Shown: positions 1 through 10,577 of the stretch, one piece after another
How the letters are laid out: each line of letters opens with the position of its first letter
Position numbering within the stretch: position 1 is the stretch's first letter
Source of the DNA: Pelobates cultripes
Lineage: Eukaryota; Chordata; Amphibia; Anura; Pelobatidae
DNA length: 64,000 nucleotides
Assembly: GCA_933207985.1 (NCBI GenBank)
Contig: OW240920.1
Location: 128,374,073 to 128,438,072, forward strand
Direction of reading: 5' to 3'
The notes under the pieces: model-generated
What the model was told of the DNA's origin: nothing
Databases searched by the model: none
The model's input: only the letters and a program-made list of their open reading frames with translations
Position numbers and translations under genes: made by a program

Positions 1-236
1 TGCTCTCAGCCAATCTCAGAGCCAGCTGACCCCTGCATGGTGGCACACCGCGCTTCCTGGATCTGAGATGTCAAAATCCAGATGCCACCAGGGGGGAGCT
101 GAGACTGGCACTGGAGGCAACTTCGGGGTTAAACAACTCAAAAACTGTTTAATCCTTAAAGGTAAGACGGTGCCCTGAGGTCTCCTGGCACCATAAAAAC
201 TTAATTATGTGTTCCTTTAAGTCTCAGACAGCCACT
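1..236. repeat. TE-like flank, probably a MITE fragment
   Basis: No gene is visible. A stretch near 135-160 with 'gttaaacaactc' and 'aaaactgtttaatcc' resembles the segment near 60985-61015, so it looks like a diverged copy of an interspersed element. The class is not resolved. Confidence 0.35.
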
Positions 237-880
237 AGAAACATAGAAACATAGAAACATAGAATGTGACGGCAGATAAGAACCATTCGGCCCATCTAGT
301 CTGCCCAGTTTTCTAAATACTTTCATTAGTCCCTGGCCTTAACCTATAGTTAGGATAGCCTTATGCCTATCCCACGCATGCTTCAACTCCTTTACTGTGT
401 TAACCTCTACCACTGCGGGAAGGCTATTCCATGCATCCACTACCCTCTCAGTAAAGTAATACGTCCTGATATTATTTTTAAACCTTTGTCCCTATAATTT
501 AAGACTATGTCCTCTTGTTGTGGTAGTTTTTCTTCTTTTAATAGTCTCCTCCTTTACTGTGTTAATTCCCTTTATATATTTAAATGTTTCTATCATATCC
601 CCCCTGTCTCGTCTTTCCTTCAAGCTATACATGTTAAGTTCCTTTAACCTTTCCTGGTAAGTTTTATCCCGCAATCCATGAACCAGTTTAGTAGCCCTTC
701 TTTGAACTCTCTCTAAGGTATCAATATCCTTCTGAAGATACGGTCTCCAGTACTGTGTACAGTACTCCAAGTGAGGTCTCACCAGTGTTCTGTACAATGG
801 CATGAGCACTTCCCTCTTTCTACTGCTAATACCTCTCCCTATACAACCAAGCATTCTGCTAGCATTTCCACTAGAGGTGG
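237..880 (-). mobile_element. CR1/L2-type non-LTR retrotransposon, 3' end
   Basis: The minus strand carries the C-terminal part of a LINE reverse transcriptase followed by a 3' UTR. It ends in a short 'acatagaa' repeat tail at about 237-262, typical of CR1/L2-like elements that end in a microsatellite. Related copies lie at 25375-25660 (plus strand, 3' UTR only) and 38110-38720 (minus strand). Only the 3' end is present, as expected for 5'-truncated LINE insertions. The exact clade (CR1, L2 or Rex) is not certain. Confidence 0.8.
492..854 (-). pseudogene. LINE reverse transcriptase C-terminal fragment
   Basis: This is a 120-residue open stretch containing 'VRPHLEYC', 'ERVQRRATK' and '[18 protein letters not shown]'. 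These are the conserved thumb and post-palm segments of CR1/L2-family reverse transcriptases. The palm with the YxDD site and the endonuclease are absent, so this is a 5'-truncated, inactive copy and not a host gene. Confidence 0.85.
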
Positions 881-882
881 AG

Positions 883-1019
883 TTAACCCTGCAAGGTAAT
901 TATTGCAGTTTATAAAAAAACTGCAATAATTACACTTGCAGGGTTATGGGTAGTGGGAGTTGGCACCCAAACCACTCCAATGGGCAGAAGTGGTCTGGGT
1001 GCCTGGAGTGTCCCTTTAA
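883..1019. mobile_element. Short TTAA-bounded hairpin MITE fragment
   Basis: The segment has TTAA at both ends (883-886 and 1016-1019). A near-perfect hairpin spans 884-945, with arms around 'aaactgcaataattac' separated by a few bases. It ends in the 'gtgtcccttt' typical of the TTAA MITE family found throughout the window. Confidence 0.5.
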
Positions 1020-1053
1020 TAGCCTGCTAAATACCCATATGTCTGATTAAAGT

Positions 1054-1678
1054 TTAAAGGGACACTATAGTCACCTGAACAACTTCAGCTTAATGAGGTT
1101 GTTCAGGTGAGAACTACAGCTCCCTGCAGCCTTTCTCATGTAAATACTGTATTTTCTGAGAAAATACAGTGTTTACATTGAAAGCTAGGAACACCTCCAG
1201 TTGCAGTCACTCAGAGTGAACCAGAGGGACTTTGGAGTTGATGGAGGCATAATATGCTGTCAGCAGAGCACAGGGCAGCACTGTGCACAGCATTCTGTGA
1301 TTCAGTATCTCCTCCCTTTGCATGCAGACACTGAAGTTTCCTCATAGAGATTCATTGATTCAATTAATCTCTATAAGGAGATGCTGATTGGCCAGGGCTG
1401 TGTTTGAATCATACTGGCTCTGCCCCTGATCTGCCTCTTTGTCAGTCTCAGCCAATCCTATGGGGAAGCACTGTGATTGGATCAGGCTACCACATGTCAG
1501 CAGACTGCTTGTTTTTCTGAGTCTAACAGCATGCAGATTTACAGCTTCTGGCTTGAATACAGTAAGATTTTGCAATATTTATGGAGGCATGAGGGGCCCA
1601 GGGGGGCTAGATGGTCGTGTTAACACTATAGGGTCAGGAATACATGTTTGTGTTCCTGACCCTATAGTGATCCTTTAA
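1054..1678. mobile_element. TTAA-flanked MITE (piggyBac-like)
   Basis: TTAA occurs at 1054-1057 and 1675-1678. The termini read 'agggacactatagtcacc' on the left and, inverted, 'aggatcactatagggtc' on the right. A palindrome around 'cctgaccctatagtg' lies near the right end. The same family recurs at 5156-5706, 14963-14990 (end), 33110, 43668-44125 and 58802-59240. TTAA target sites are typical of piggyBac-superfamily elements. No transposase is encoded. Confidence 0.75.
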
Positions 1679-2400
1679 TGAACCGAGCAGGAGAAGAACT
1701 TGTAAAGTAAATAAAATGTGTTGTTAGTTCTGATTGAAAATTAAATATTTATTTTTCTCAATTAAACCACATAACAGTCAGAGAGCAGGGATGAGATTTT
1801 TCTTAGCAATTAGGAATATATTTCATCATAAAACATTGCAAGATCAAGGTGTGCAGACCGTGTGTATAATACCAGAATAAGGGTTAGAACACAGGTTAGA
1901 GAATTAAAGTTAGTCTATGAATATAACTTAAGTAAAAGTAATATTTGCTAAATGTACTTACTTCCAATATTGCTGGTCTCAGAAAAGGGTATTGACGATG
2001 AAAAAAAGGAAAAACTTCATGGTCATTCGATGACTGGCATGCATTGGCGTTGCTGGTGGGGGTTGAAGCCCCAGATGTGGGGTCTTTAGCCCTGGATCTT
2101 TGCAGTTAGTCAATGAAGCAGTAGGATATTAATGCCTAATTTTATTTATTTATTTTTTTATTTTTTTTATTTTACGAGGCAGCTGCTTCTAAAATAAGCC
2201 ACCTTTTATAAAAAGAAAGATCGGCAGTATAGGGCTACCCCAGGCAACTTCTGGCTCTGCTTTAGTTGAGATCCTGTTCATGGGTAGAGAGGAGGGGTCA
2301 TCAGTTAAAAAACTGGGAATATATAATGACAAACCATCTCTCTATTAGTGTAGGGATCATCGAGCTTACCTAATATTTCTGGAACCAAATAGAGCTGCTG
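1679..2400. other. No gene recognised
   Basis: AT-rich sequence with T/A homopolymer runs near 2140-2175. No coding exon, RNA gene or clear repeat boundary was recognised. Confidence 0.4.
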
Positions 2401-2702
2401 CTCACTGTATTCTGCACACTGCAGGGTCTGTATGCTGCTCACTGCAGAGTCTGTATGCTGCTCACTGCAGGGTCTGTATGCTGCTCAGTGCAGAGTCTGT
2501 ATGCTGCTCACTGCAGGGTCTGTATGCTGCTCACTGCAGAGTCTGTATGCTGCTCACTGCAGGGTCTGTATGCTGCTCAGTGCAGGGTCTGTATGCTGCT
2601 CAGTGCAGAGTTTGTATGCTGCTCACTGCAGAGTCTGTATGCTGCTCACTGCAGGGTCTGTATGCTGCTCAGTGCAGGGTCTGTATGCTGCTCACTGCAC
2701 AG
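2401..2702. repeat. 23-bp minisatellite
   Basis: About 13 tandem copies of a 23-bp unit of the form 'ctcactgcagggtctgtatg' plus 'ctg'. They vary at two main positions (cac/cag and ggg/gag). Because 23 is not a multiple of 3 and the unit lacks stop codons, all three forward frames are open. This produces Cys-rich pseudo-ORFs that should not be called genes. Confidence 0.9.
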
Positions 2703-2760
2703 GTAAGAGGTTATACCTGTTAAAGCATCTATGACATCACTAAAGCACACAAAGGATCAC

Positions 2761-3740
2761 TTTTTTTTTTTTTTAAACAATCTTTATTTGGCAATATTTC
2801 TAAGATTTCACTGAACAGACAGACATATAACAAGAGAAGTTATTACTTGACAAATCGGGTAAACGTATGAAATAAGCCCATAAATACATTGAACAAATCT
2901 GAAGTACATAGGAGCAGCGAGGAGGACAAGGGATGCCTCAATTGTAGTAAAATGAAAGCCCAATGTAAAATTAACACAGCTTTACTGGAAAAACAACAGC
3001 TATACTTACAGCTTGTCTGTTTTAGCTAGAATTTTGTAAAACAACATTTAATTTGTGTATTTATTGAATATATCCTAAAAACAAAAGACAGACAGAAAGA
3101 GGGCCAGATGGATAAATCGCCAGTATAACACTGAAATAATCTTTACAAATATATCTTGCTTTAATATTATTATTATTATTTTATTTTTTATATAGCGCCA
3201 ACAAATTCCGTAGCGCTGTACAATGGGTGGACTAACAGACACATAATATAAATGTTATAACTTAGTACTGCTCATTAATAATAATAATAATATATATATA
3301 TATATATATTGTTTGTGGTATAATACATAACCCATTTCTAAGGGTGGATTTAATAAATAATTGTGAAAATTCCATGCTAAGGCATTCACTAACCATTTTC
3401 TTTGTAAGGTATCTCCAGAAATACAAGCCATGTCACTGGCACTACCCCATCCAGTTTTCCTATCACCCCTCTCTATTTTCTCACATCTCACTCCAATGTG
3501 CCCATTTTCCTCCGTTCAGTGGAAAATGGTTCCCACAATAGTTCTCACTTACCTAAAATAATTACATATTCTAAAATATTTAATAGGAATGAAAGGTAAC
3601 TTAATTTGTACCTAGAGTACCTCCGCACAGGCTGAATAATGTATAGTGTGCCCACATCTCGCCATACAGTACAGACTGTCTCAAACATGTCCTTCTCCTC
3701 AGCCAGTGTTCCCATGAATTTATTTGAATACACTGAAAAA
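2761..3740. other. Repeat-derived intergenic sequence
   Basis: Begins with a poly-T run at 2761-2774. At about 3155-3255 it contains the dispersed 'tagcgccaacaaattcc' repeat next to an ATT microsatellite; another copy lies at 21562-21830. A TA run lies at 3291-3309. No gene is visible. Confidence 0.5.
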
Positions 3741-3748
3741 CTAGCTAT

Positions 3749-3825
3749 TTAACATCTTAAGGACACAACTTCTGGAATAAAAGGGAATCATGACGGAATA
3801 TTTCAGTCATGTGTCCTTAAGGGGA
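3749..3825. mobile_element. Palindromic MITE, 'ccttaaggaca' family
   Basis: A short imperfect palindrome with 'cttaaggacacaacttctgg' on one side and 'gtcatgtgtccttaagggg' on the other. A second member at 22134-22206 has the same ends. Confidence 0.55.
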
Positions 3826-4597
3826 TATACATTGTTATATTTCATCCTTCAGCAGAGTGACTCCTTATGTTAGGTCTGCACAGGTGGACGATGGGAGCAA
3901 TGCATGACTTGAAAGGTGAGTGACTATATAAGCCGGGGTAAATATTGAAATGGAACTTTTCTGATGGGAAGCAACTTGCTGCATGCAAAGGGCTAATGTC
4001 GAGACTGCAGAGTGAAGAGCAAGAAGACTGACTAACTGCTCAAGATAGTATTAATATAAAGGGTAGTTTACCGGCAGCGTGGGAAGCATTTATGGGGAAT
4101 GTACAGAATTGAGCAAGAATTGACCTGCTGTACAGGATGGGTTTAAAATTTAGGGTAGGTATTGGAAGGCATATGGCTGTATGTGAAGGATCAATGTGAT
4201 GAATAAGGGTAGTTGGAGTGGAAATTGGGTTACTCTAGAGTAATCTGAACAGGTGAAGAAATCATGGGGTGCAGTATTGGATAGAATTGCATATCTTCCC
4301 CATGTCCCTAGTTAGTAGGGACAGTCCCTATTTTGGGCCCAAATCCTTCTGTCTCATTTCTATTCTGATGTCCCTCTTTTCTAGAAGCTCCTTATTCTTG
4401 GTGTTTCTGAGTGTATAACAGAGCTCCACAGCAATAATAATACCAGTGTTGTGTCTTTAAACTACAATAAATGTGTTTAGAAATCAGTCTGTGTAAATAA
4501 GATACATTATTTTTGTTCTAAATTACATTTTAATTACATCTATTGTAACTAGTATGTCACCTAAAATGTATTAAACAGTCCGCCCCTCTTATATAAT
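3826..4597. other. No gene recognised
   Basis: Intergenic sequence without a recognised exon or a repeat with clear borders. Confidence 0.4.
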
Positions 4598-5735
4598 AGT
4601 TAGATAGTAGACCACACATAATGAAGAGTTAGAGTATTGAATATACGTTTATACAATCAAAGAAATATCCTTAACAAGGAGTAATATCTGATACTGTAGT
4701 GTACCTCTAATCTCGGTGTGCTAATATTGCAGCTTCTATGTAACCTGAGTGGACGATAGGGAGCCACCAGGATCAGGACTCTAATATTATAGTTAGATAG
4801 TAGACCTCACACAATGAAAGGTTGGAGTATTTAATATACTTTAGTACGATCACGCAAATCTCCTTACCCAGGAATAATACCTGAAATTGTAGTGTGCCTC
4901 TAATCTCAGTCTGCTAATTTTACAGCGGAGTGTAGCAAATGCCAGTAAATCAATGTGCAGATAACCTCACTTATTATGATTAATTGCTACCGTAGTGCTG
5001 CTAAGGTTCTATTATATTTGCGTGGGGCAAATAGTCAAAGCACTCGCTTAGATTTGTGGCACAGTGGCTTTAATGAGTGGTAGTTTGATATCAACATGGT
5101 GGACAAACTTCCTCATATTGGTATACCGTGAATATTGTTATACTGTTACGGTAGGTTAAAGGGACACTTTAGTCACCTGAACAACTTTAGCTTAATGCAG
5201 TTTTGGTGTATAGAACATGCCCCTGCAGCCTCACTGCTCAATCCTCTGCCATTTAGGAGTTAAATCCCTTTGTTTATGAACCCTAGTCACACCTCCCTGC
5301 ATGTGACTTGCACAGCCTTCCATAAACACTTCCTGTAAAGAGAGCCCTATTTAGGCTTTCTTTATTGCAAGTTCTGTTTAATTAAGATTTTATTATCCCC
5401 TGCTATGTTAATAGCTTGCTAGACCCTGCAAGAGCCTCCTGTATGTGATTAAAGTTCAATTTAGAGATTGAGATACAATTATGTAAGGTAAATTACATCT
5501 GTTTGAAAGTGAAACCAGTTTTTTTTTCATGTAGGCTCTGTCAATCATAGCCAGGGGAGGTGTGGCTAGGGCTGCATAAACAGAAACAAAGTGATTTAAC
5601 TCCTAAATGACAGTGAATTGAGCAGTGAAATTGCAAGGGAATGACCTATACACTAAAACTGCTTTATTTAGCTAAAGTAATTTAGGTGACTATAGTGTTT
5701 CTTTAATATCCTAAAGGCAATTTGTTGCAGAGGGA
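4598..5735. repeat. Left arm of large inverted repeat
   Basis: This is the inverse complement of 11183-11739. It contains two tandem units starting at 4598 and 4791 (period 193 bp), each beginning 'agttagatagtagacc' and containing 'gtggacgatagggagccacc'. The same 193-bp period is seen in the right arm (copies of the complementary landmark at 11532 and 11725). The arm is split by a TTAA MITE at 5156-5706 and resumes at 5707-5735. Together with the right arm it frames the DIRS element. Confidence 0.85.
5156..5706. mobile_element. TTAA MITE inserted in left arm
   Basis: TTAA lies at 5156-5159 and 5703-5706. Termini 'agggacactttagtcacct' and (inverted) 'aaacactatagtcacct' match the TTAA MITE family. 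The opposite arm at 11213-11216 keeps a single TTAA with matching flanks on both sides. This is an empty site showing precise insertion with TTAA duplication. Confidence 0.85.
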
Positions 5736-5943
5736 GTCCCTCTGATAAGCTTATGAGCGAAACATGCATCAGGGCGATACTAGATGACCGCAATACTTAT
5801 CTCTGCTTTATAGCAGTAGGCTCTGCTATTTTAGGGCAATTGGGCTTTATTAGCTGACCGCTACACTTATTTCTGCTCTACAGCAGCAGGCTCCATTACT
5901 TTGCTACCCTGTAGGTAATTTTGAAACTGTCGAATCCGCTGAA

Positions 5944-6063
5944 TTTTATGGCAAGACAGGAGGCTTTATATTTGCTTTTACCTTCTTTACTGAACCTCCC
6001 TGCAGCAAAGAAATAGTTAAACAGAAAAAATCAACCAATCAGGACACATAGTAGAGCATAACA
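5944..6063 (+). repeat. DIRS left inverted terminal repeat
   Basis: Matches the reverse complement of about 10407-10522. Shared landmarks include 'gacaggaggc', 'gaacctccctgcagcaaag' and 'caaccaatcaggacacata'. Confidence 0.88.
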
Positions 6064-6099
6064 GATTTTTTTTATGCTACCACAAGCAGTTCTTTCCCT

Positions 6100-6294
6100 C
6101 TAGACGTTCCATCAGAGGACGTGGATATGCTTTCCTCCGGGGCCGCACTGCTTCAGGTAATCGACTTTCCTTATTCTCAAGTTCCTACTGCAGGCCGGTT
6201 AACCCTTTTTTTCCAACAGTGGTCTCTATTAACTCAGGATCCATGGATCCTTCAAACTGTATCTGGTTTCCATATAGATTTTGCAAACGACCCT
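6100..6294 (+). pseudogene. DIRS gag tail and start of pol, broken by LTR
   Basis: One frame reads an Arg/Gly-rich tail ('RSIRGRGYAFLRGR') like the end of DIRS gag proteins. An overlapping frame (6121 onward) reads 'GRLTLFFQQWSLLTQDPWIL', the conserved segment just upstream of the DIRS reverse transcriptase. The pol frame is cut after 'FHIDFANDP' by the solo LTR at 6295. Most of gag is missing between the terminal repeat and here. Confidence 0.75.
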
Positions 6295-7224
6295 TGTAAC
6301 GGATCACCTGGCACCCCGACTGGGTACCTCCGTTGAAAGATGCTCCTAGCGCTTCCTGAGGACTCCAAGCACTGCAGCCGACACCACAATCACCGAACCA
6401 GAGAAGCATATACCTTCTCTCAGGCATATGAATGCTGTAGACAGTTGAATAGGAACCATACGAATAGGTTTACTCTCCTAGCAGTCAAACTGGAACAGCA
6501 TACAATGAATCCTTCCCCCAATAATGAGACAACACTTCACTTTGAGGGTTAAAACAGGAACTCTCTGTACTGTCACATACAGTCTCTTTTATTCCCAAAT
6601 CACAAACATAGTACAGCCCACAGGGCGTTACAAAACAACCAATCACATATCAGTTACATCCCACATATTCCCTCCCCTTATCTTGAGAGGAAACTCAATT
6701 ACACATACAGTTAAAACATACTTTCTACCCAACTTTCATAACTCTAAAACCATACATCACATTCACATAAAATTACATATTCACAATCAATCCATTCAGG
6801 GGAACAACATATTAAAAAATGGCACGAATCAGACCAGGGGTTCAAAAGTTAAGGGAAAGTCCTTTGTGACTAAATGAAGCATGGCTTTCTGGCCCAAACC
6901 AGTTTCAGAGTCTTCCATCCTGGAGATAAGTAATTCAATTATCTCCCAGGATAGACACAAGACTCCATTAAGCACATGGTTGCAAAAGACACAAAACACT
7001 TTAAAATACATAAAGTCACATTTACACATAACACACAGACATTTCACATATCCCCAGATAGCTGGGATCTGAGTGCACATTATTAGATGAATGGCACTCA
7101 GATCACACAAATAAGCCTTTCTGCAGGGGAAATAAACAGTTTAACCTGCAGGGCCATAGTCCAAAGGGAGCAGGCGAGCAACCAGGCTTCTCCAGTTCAC
7201 AGTGGCGAGGTTGGTTTCGCCACA
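6295..7224. mobile_element. Solo LTR inserted in DIRS pol
   Basis: Begins TGTAACGG and ends GCCACA, the TG...CA ends of an LTR. It is flanked by a 5-bp duplication ACCCT (6290-6294 and 7225-7229). Removing the insert plus one ACCCT restores the pol frame across the junction. No internal retroviral or gypsy genes are seen, so this is a solo LTR of about 930 bp. Family not determined. Confidence 0.85.
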
Positions 7225-7958
7225 ACCCTCTACAAGGGTCTCCCCCTCCACCTCTGCACATGTCTCAAGAGGACAATGCGACCTTGGTGGCCGCGCTAAA
7301 CAACCTTATCGCCAAGGGCGCTATAGAACATTCTCTGTCCTCTCACAGATTCATAAGCAACATATTTCTGGTCCGGAAACAGTCAGGACACTTTCGACCA
7401 GTTATCAACCTAAAAGACCTAAACAATTTTATTGTTTACCAACATTTCAAAATGGAGGGTATCCACCTCCTTCGAGACCTACTCTGCGAGGGAGACTGGT
7501 TCTCCCATTTGGACTTAAAAGATGCTTACCTAACGGTTCCTATAACTCCGGCCCATCGCTGTTTTCTACAGTTCAGATGGCATCAAGACTTATGGCAGTT
7601 CACATGCCTCCCCTTCGGACTCTGTTCCACACCTTGGTGTTTCACCAAGCTGATAAAACTGGTCATGGCCTTGCTACGCTCTCAGGGGATTCGCTCCATC
7701 ATATATCTGAACAATATCCTCCCTATTGTTCAGGACCCAGGAACTCTACGCCTCCATACAGACATGACCACAGTTCTGTTACAGAACTTGGGGTTCGTGA
7801 TCAATGTCCAAAAATCCGTCCTCACCCCGTCTCAAATGGTTCAATTCCTCGGATTTCAAATAGATTCCGTTTTGGCTATCCTACAACTCCCTTCAGTAAA
7901 GATCAAGAACATAAAAAAAGACATCAGAAAAATTCTAGCCTCTTCGACTATCGCATAA
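7225..7958 (+). pseudogene. DIRS reverse transcriptase, inactivated
   Basis: Open frame with the classic DIRS RT landmarks: 'AKGAIE', 'SNIFLVRKQSGHFRPVINLK', 'KMEGIHLLRDLL', 'SHLDLKDAYLTVPI', 'LPFGLCSTPWCFTK' and 'VQFLGFQID'. The catalytic YxDD motif is replaced by YLNN (codons at about 7700-7711). Both metal-binding Asp residues are therefore Asn, and polymerase activity is not expected. The first Met (7260) is internal; the real frame enters from upstream of the LTR. The frame is lost near 7955. Confidence 0.9.
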
Positions 7959-8560
7959 CCTTGCGACTCGCATAATCGGACTACTCTCCGCCTCGATACA
8001 AGCGATCTTCCCAGCTCTTTTACATTACCGAGCAATGCAACGTCTGAAGACTTGCTCTTTACGTCACTCTGCATCTTACGATCAACAGATCTCCCTGACA
8101 GACGAAGTCCGACTCGAACAAAACTGGTGGCTACACCATATGGATGCATGGAACGGGAGAGCGATCTTCGGCACGCAACCAGATTACATCCTAGAGTCGG
8201 ATGCCAGTCTTCTCAGCTGTGGTGCGTCATGCACAAATCTCTCTACTGGAGGTCGTTGGTCCCCATCAGAATGGGCATTGCACATCAATTGCCTCGAGTT
8301 GATTGCCGGTTCCTTTGCGATTCACAGTTTCGCAAAGGACTCTTACAATTGTTCCCTAGTGCTGAGGATGGACAACATCTCAGCTGTTCAATACGTGAAT
8401 CGCTTAGGGGGATCCCATTCCAAAATGCTCTCAGACCTCACAAACGAATTATACCAATTTTGTCTGGACAGGAACATCTCCCTTTGAGTGGAGTATCTAC
8501 CTGGTTCCAACAACTTAGTCGCAGATTGATTCTCTCGACACTGGAGAGACTCCAGCGACT
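7959..8560 (+). pseudogene. DIRS RNase H domain
   Basis: After a frameshift near 7955, the frame reads through 'IIGLLSASIQAIFPALLHYR' into an RNase H-like domain with 'ESDASLLSCGA', 'HINCLELIAG' and 'VLRMDNISAVQYVN' (the D/E/D pattern). The frame stops at TGA 8485-8487. It then continues without a shift through 'VEYLPGSNNLVAD' to a second TGA where the family normally has Trp before 'FSRHW'. Both stops are consistent with TGG to TGA changes. Confidence 0.85.
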
Positions 8561-8599
8561 GGCAATTGGACCCACACGTTTTTTACCGTCTCCATCTTC

Positions 8600-9910
8600 T
8601 TTGGGTCCATTAAACCTCGACCTATTTAAGTCTCGTCTGAATCGTCAGACGGACGCTTTTTTCAGTTGGTTGCCGGATCCGACCTCTCTGGCAGTAGACG
8701 CCTTTCTTCAGTCTCTCCATGCTTCTTTGCACTCTCCATCATCTCAGGACTCAGGGGACCACAATAACACTGCTGATTCCATTGTGGCATACCCAACCAT
8801 GGTTCCCCAATCTCTTGGAGATGTCGGTGAATTACCCACTACTGCTACCTGCCATGCACAATCTTCTCAAAGATCCTGCAGGCAACTTTCACCCTCTCGC
8901 GTTGCAGGGTCATCTCCAGCTAGTGACCTGGACTGTTTCAGGGGATCCTGGAATGTCGCAGGACTTTCGGAGACTGCTAGAGAACTCTTATGGGACTCTT
9001 GGGCCCCCGGGACTACACGCTCTTACCCCTCTCTGGCGAGTTTGGCATCACTGGTGTTTGGAAAGGGGTATTGATCCTGTTTCAGCTTCTTTGATTAACA
9101 TTATGAACTTTCAGTCCTCTCTTTTTGATCAAGGTAAATCCTACAGATCGATTAATGTGTTTCGTTCAGCAATTTCGGCAGCTCATGGCCCCATTGACAA
9201 TACAGCAATAGCTAAACCCCCTGCCATCTGTAGACTGTTGCGTGGCATTCATCTTGCTTGAACTTCTGTCCCAAAATATTCTCATTTTTGGGATGTTGCT
9301 CTTGTTTTGTCCTTCCTGGAGGCTTGGCCACCCAACGAAGCACTCTCTTTACGACAAATGTCGGCCAAATTAGCTCTTCTTCTCTGCTTAGTTTCTTTTA
9401 GAAGAGTGTCTGATATTCAGACATTTGACTTTCACGCTATTGATTTCACCCCCCAAGGTGTGCGTTTCAACATTTCTCGCCGCACTAAAACTAATTCCTT
9501 AACGATTACTTACCCTTTTCTGACAGACCGTCTCTCTGCGTTGCTCATTGTGTCATTGTGTCCAACACTACGTCGCCTCTACATCACCTCTACGTATCCC
9601 TACGGGCCCTCTGTTTATCTCATATGTGCGACCACACAAGCTAGTGTCTTGTCCCACGATTGCCCGCTGGATTAAATGGCTTCTCAATTTGGCGGGCATA
9701 GATTCCTCTTTTGGAGCTCATTCTGTCAGAGGTGCTGCCACCTCTTCCGCCTTTATGGCTGGGGGATCCCTTGCAGACATCCTATCATCCGCGGATTGGT
9801 TTGAGAATCTACCTTCCGTACCTTTTATTTTCGACAATCGTCCCATGCTTCATTCTCTTTGGTTTCCACGCTTTAAAACAGCAAATATGAAGCCTCCTGT
9901 CTTGCCATAA
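8600..9910 (+). pseudogene. DIRS tyrosine recombinase, frameshifted
   Basis: Pieces in different frames: a linker with 'SRLNRQTDAFFSWLPDP', an N-terminal core-binding part (8719-9261, 'WRVWHHWCLERG'), and a catalytic part starting at 9307 with 'SFRRVSDIQTFD' (first catalytic Arg). After a shift near 9600 comes 'GAHSVRGAATSSAFMAGG' (His-x-x-Arg) and 'DILSSADW'. Where the nucleophile Tyr is expected, about 8-14 residues after that Trp, the frame reads 'SVPFIFDNRP' with no Tyr. Inactive. Confidence 0.85.
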
Positions 9911-9981
9911 AATGCGGGATTATTCTAGCTTTAGTGACTGAATAATCTAAATTTTATTAAAGACAGGAGGCGAATATTTTC
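9883..9981 (+). repeat. DIRS internal complementary region
   Basis: Its left half ('aagcctcctgtcttgccat') is the inverse complement of the element's left end. Its right half (around 'gactgaataatctaaat' and 'acaggaggcgaatatt') is the inverse complement of the right end (10500-10577). This joint match to both termini is the DIRS hallmark. Confidence 0.9.
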
Positions 9982-10406
9982 CCACCCTATTGGTATCCCA
10001 CCCCAGATTTTTTTTTCAGGTCATATATACTCTTAATTTTTTCTAGGTTTCTTGTGAGACTTTATATTAATCTGGCTGTTTTCTGTTTGCTCTGGTTAGG
10101 TGCTTATTAATCTACCTGGTTCTGACTATTTCAGATTTTGCGATCGTTTATACTTGTAATATCCATGGGGTAGATCTGTGTATGTAGATATCTTGCGGAC
10201 ACCCAGTCCAAGTGACCATACTTTTACGATCTTTCTCTGTCTTTTTAGTGTGAAGTTTCTCTGCATGAGCCACGAAGACTACGTTCCATTGGTCTCTAGT
10301 ATCGGCTGCGTTCTGGTTTACATGGTTGATTGATCACTCAAGTTTACACGGTTGACTACACTTATGATCGGCTGCATCAGAAAGAGGATTTGGGAGGAGC
10401 CAGACA

Positions 10407-10577
10407 GACTGTTATGCTCTAATATGTGTCCTGATTGGTTGATTTTTTCTCTATTTGTTTAACTATTTCTTTGCTGCAGGGAGGTTCAGTAAAGAAGGTT
10501 AAAGCAAATATTCGCCTCCTGTCTTTAATAAAATTTAGATTATTCAGTCACTAAAGCGAGAATAATACCGCATTTTT
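10407..10577 (-). repeat. DIRS right inverted terminal repeat
   Basis: Complementary to the left repeat over about 115 bases. It then extends about 55 bases further out to 'ccgcattttt', which pairs only with the internal complementary region. Confidence 0.88.

Larger units (their letters stand above)
5944..10577 (+). mobile_element. DIRS1-like tyrosine-recombinase retrotransposon
   Basis: The full DIRS architecture is visible. A left inverted terminal repeat (about 5944-6063) is complementary to about 10407-10522. The right terminal repeat has an extra outer extension of about 55 bases to 10577. An internal complementary region at 9883-9981 matches the outer end of both terminal repeats, joined through TTTT, as expected for a circle-junction template. 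Coding parts in order are a gag tail, RT, RNase H and tyrosine recombinase. The copy is dead: most of gag is missing, it has frameshifts and stops, its RT active site is mutated, and a solo LTR sits in pol. No target-site duplication is seen, as usual for DIRS. Confidence 0.93.

Noticed and set aside
2432..2734. Cys-rich proteins in three overlapping forward frames
   Set aside because: They are translations of a 23-bp stop-free minisatellite; the three frames give the same repeated peptide out of register.
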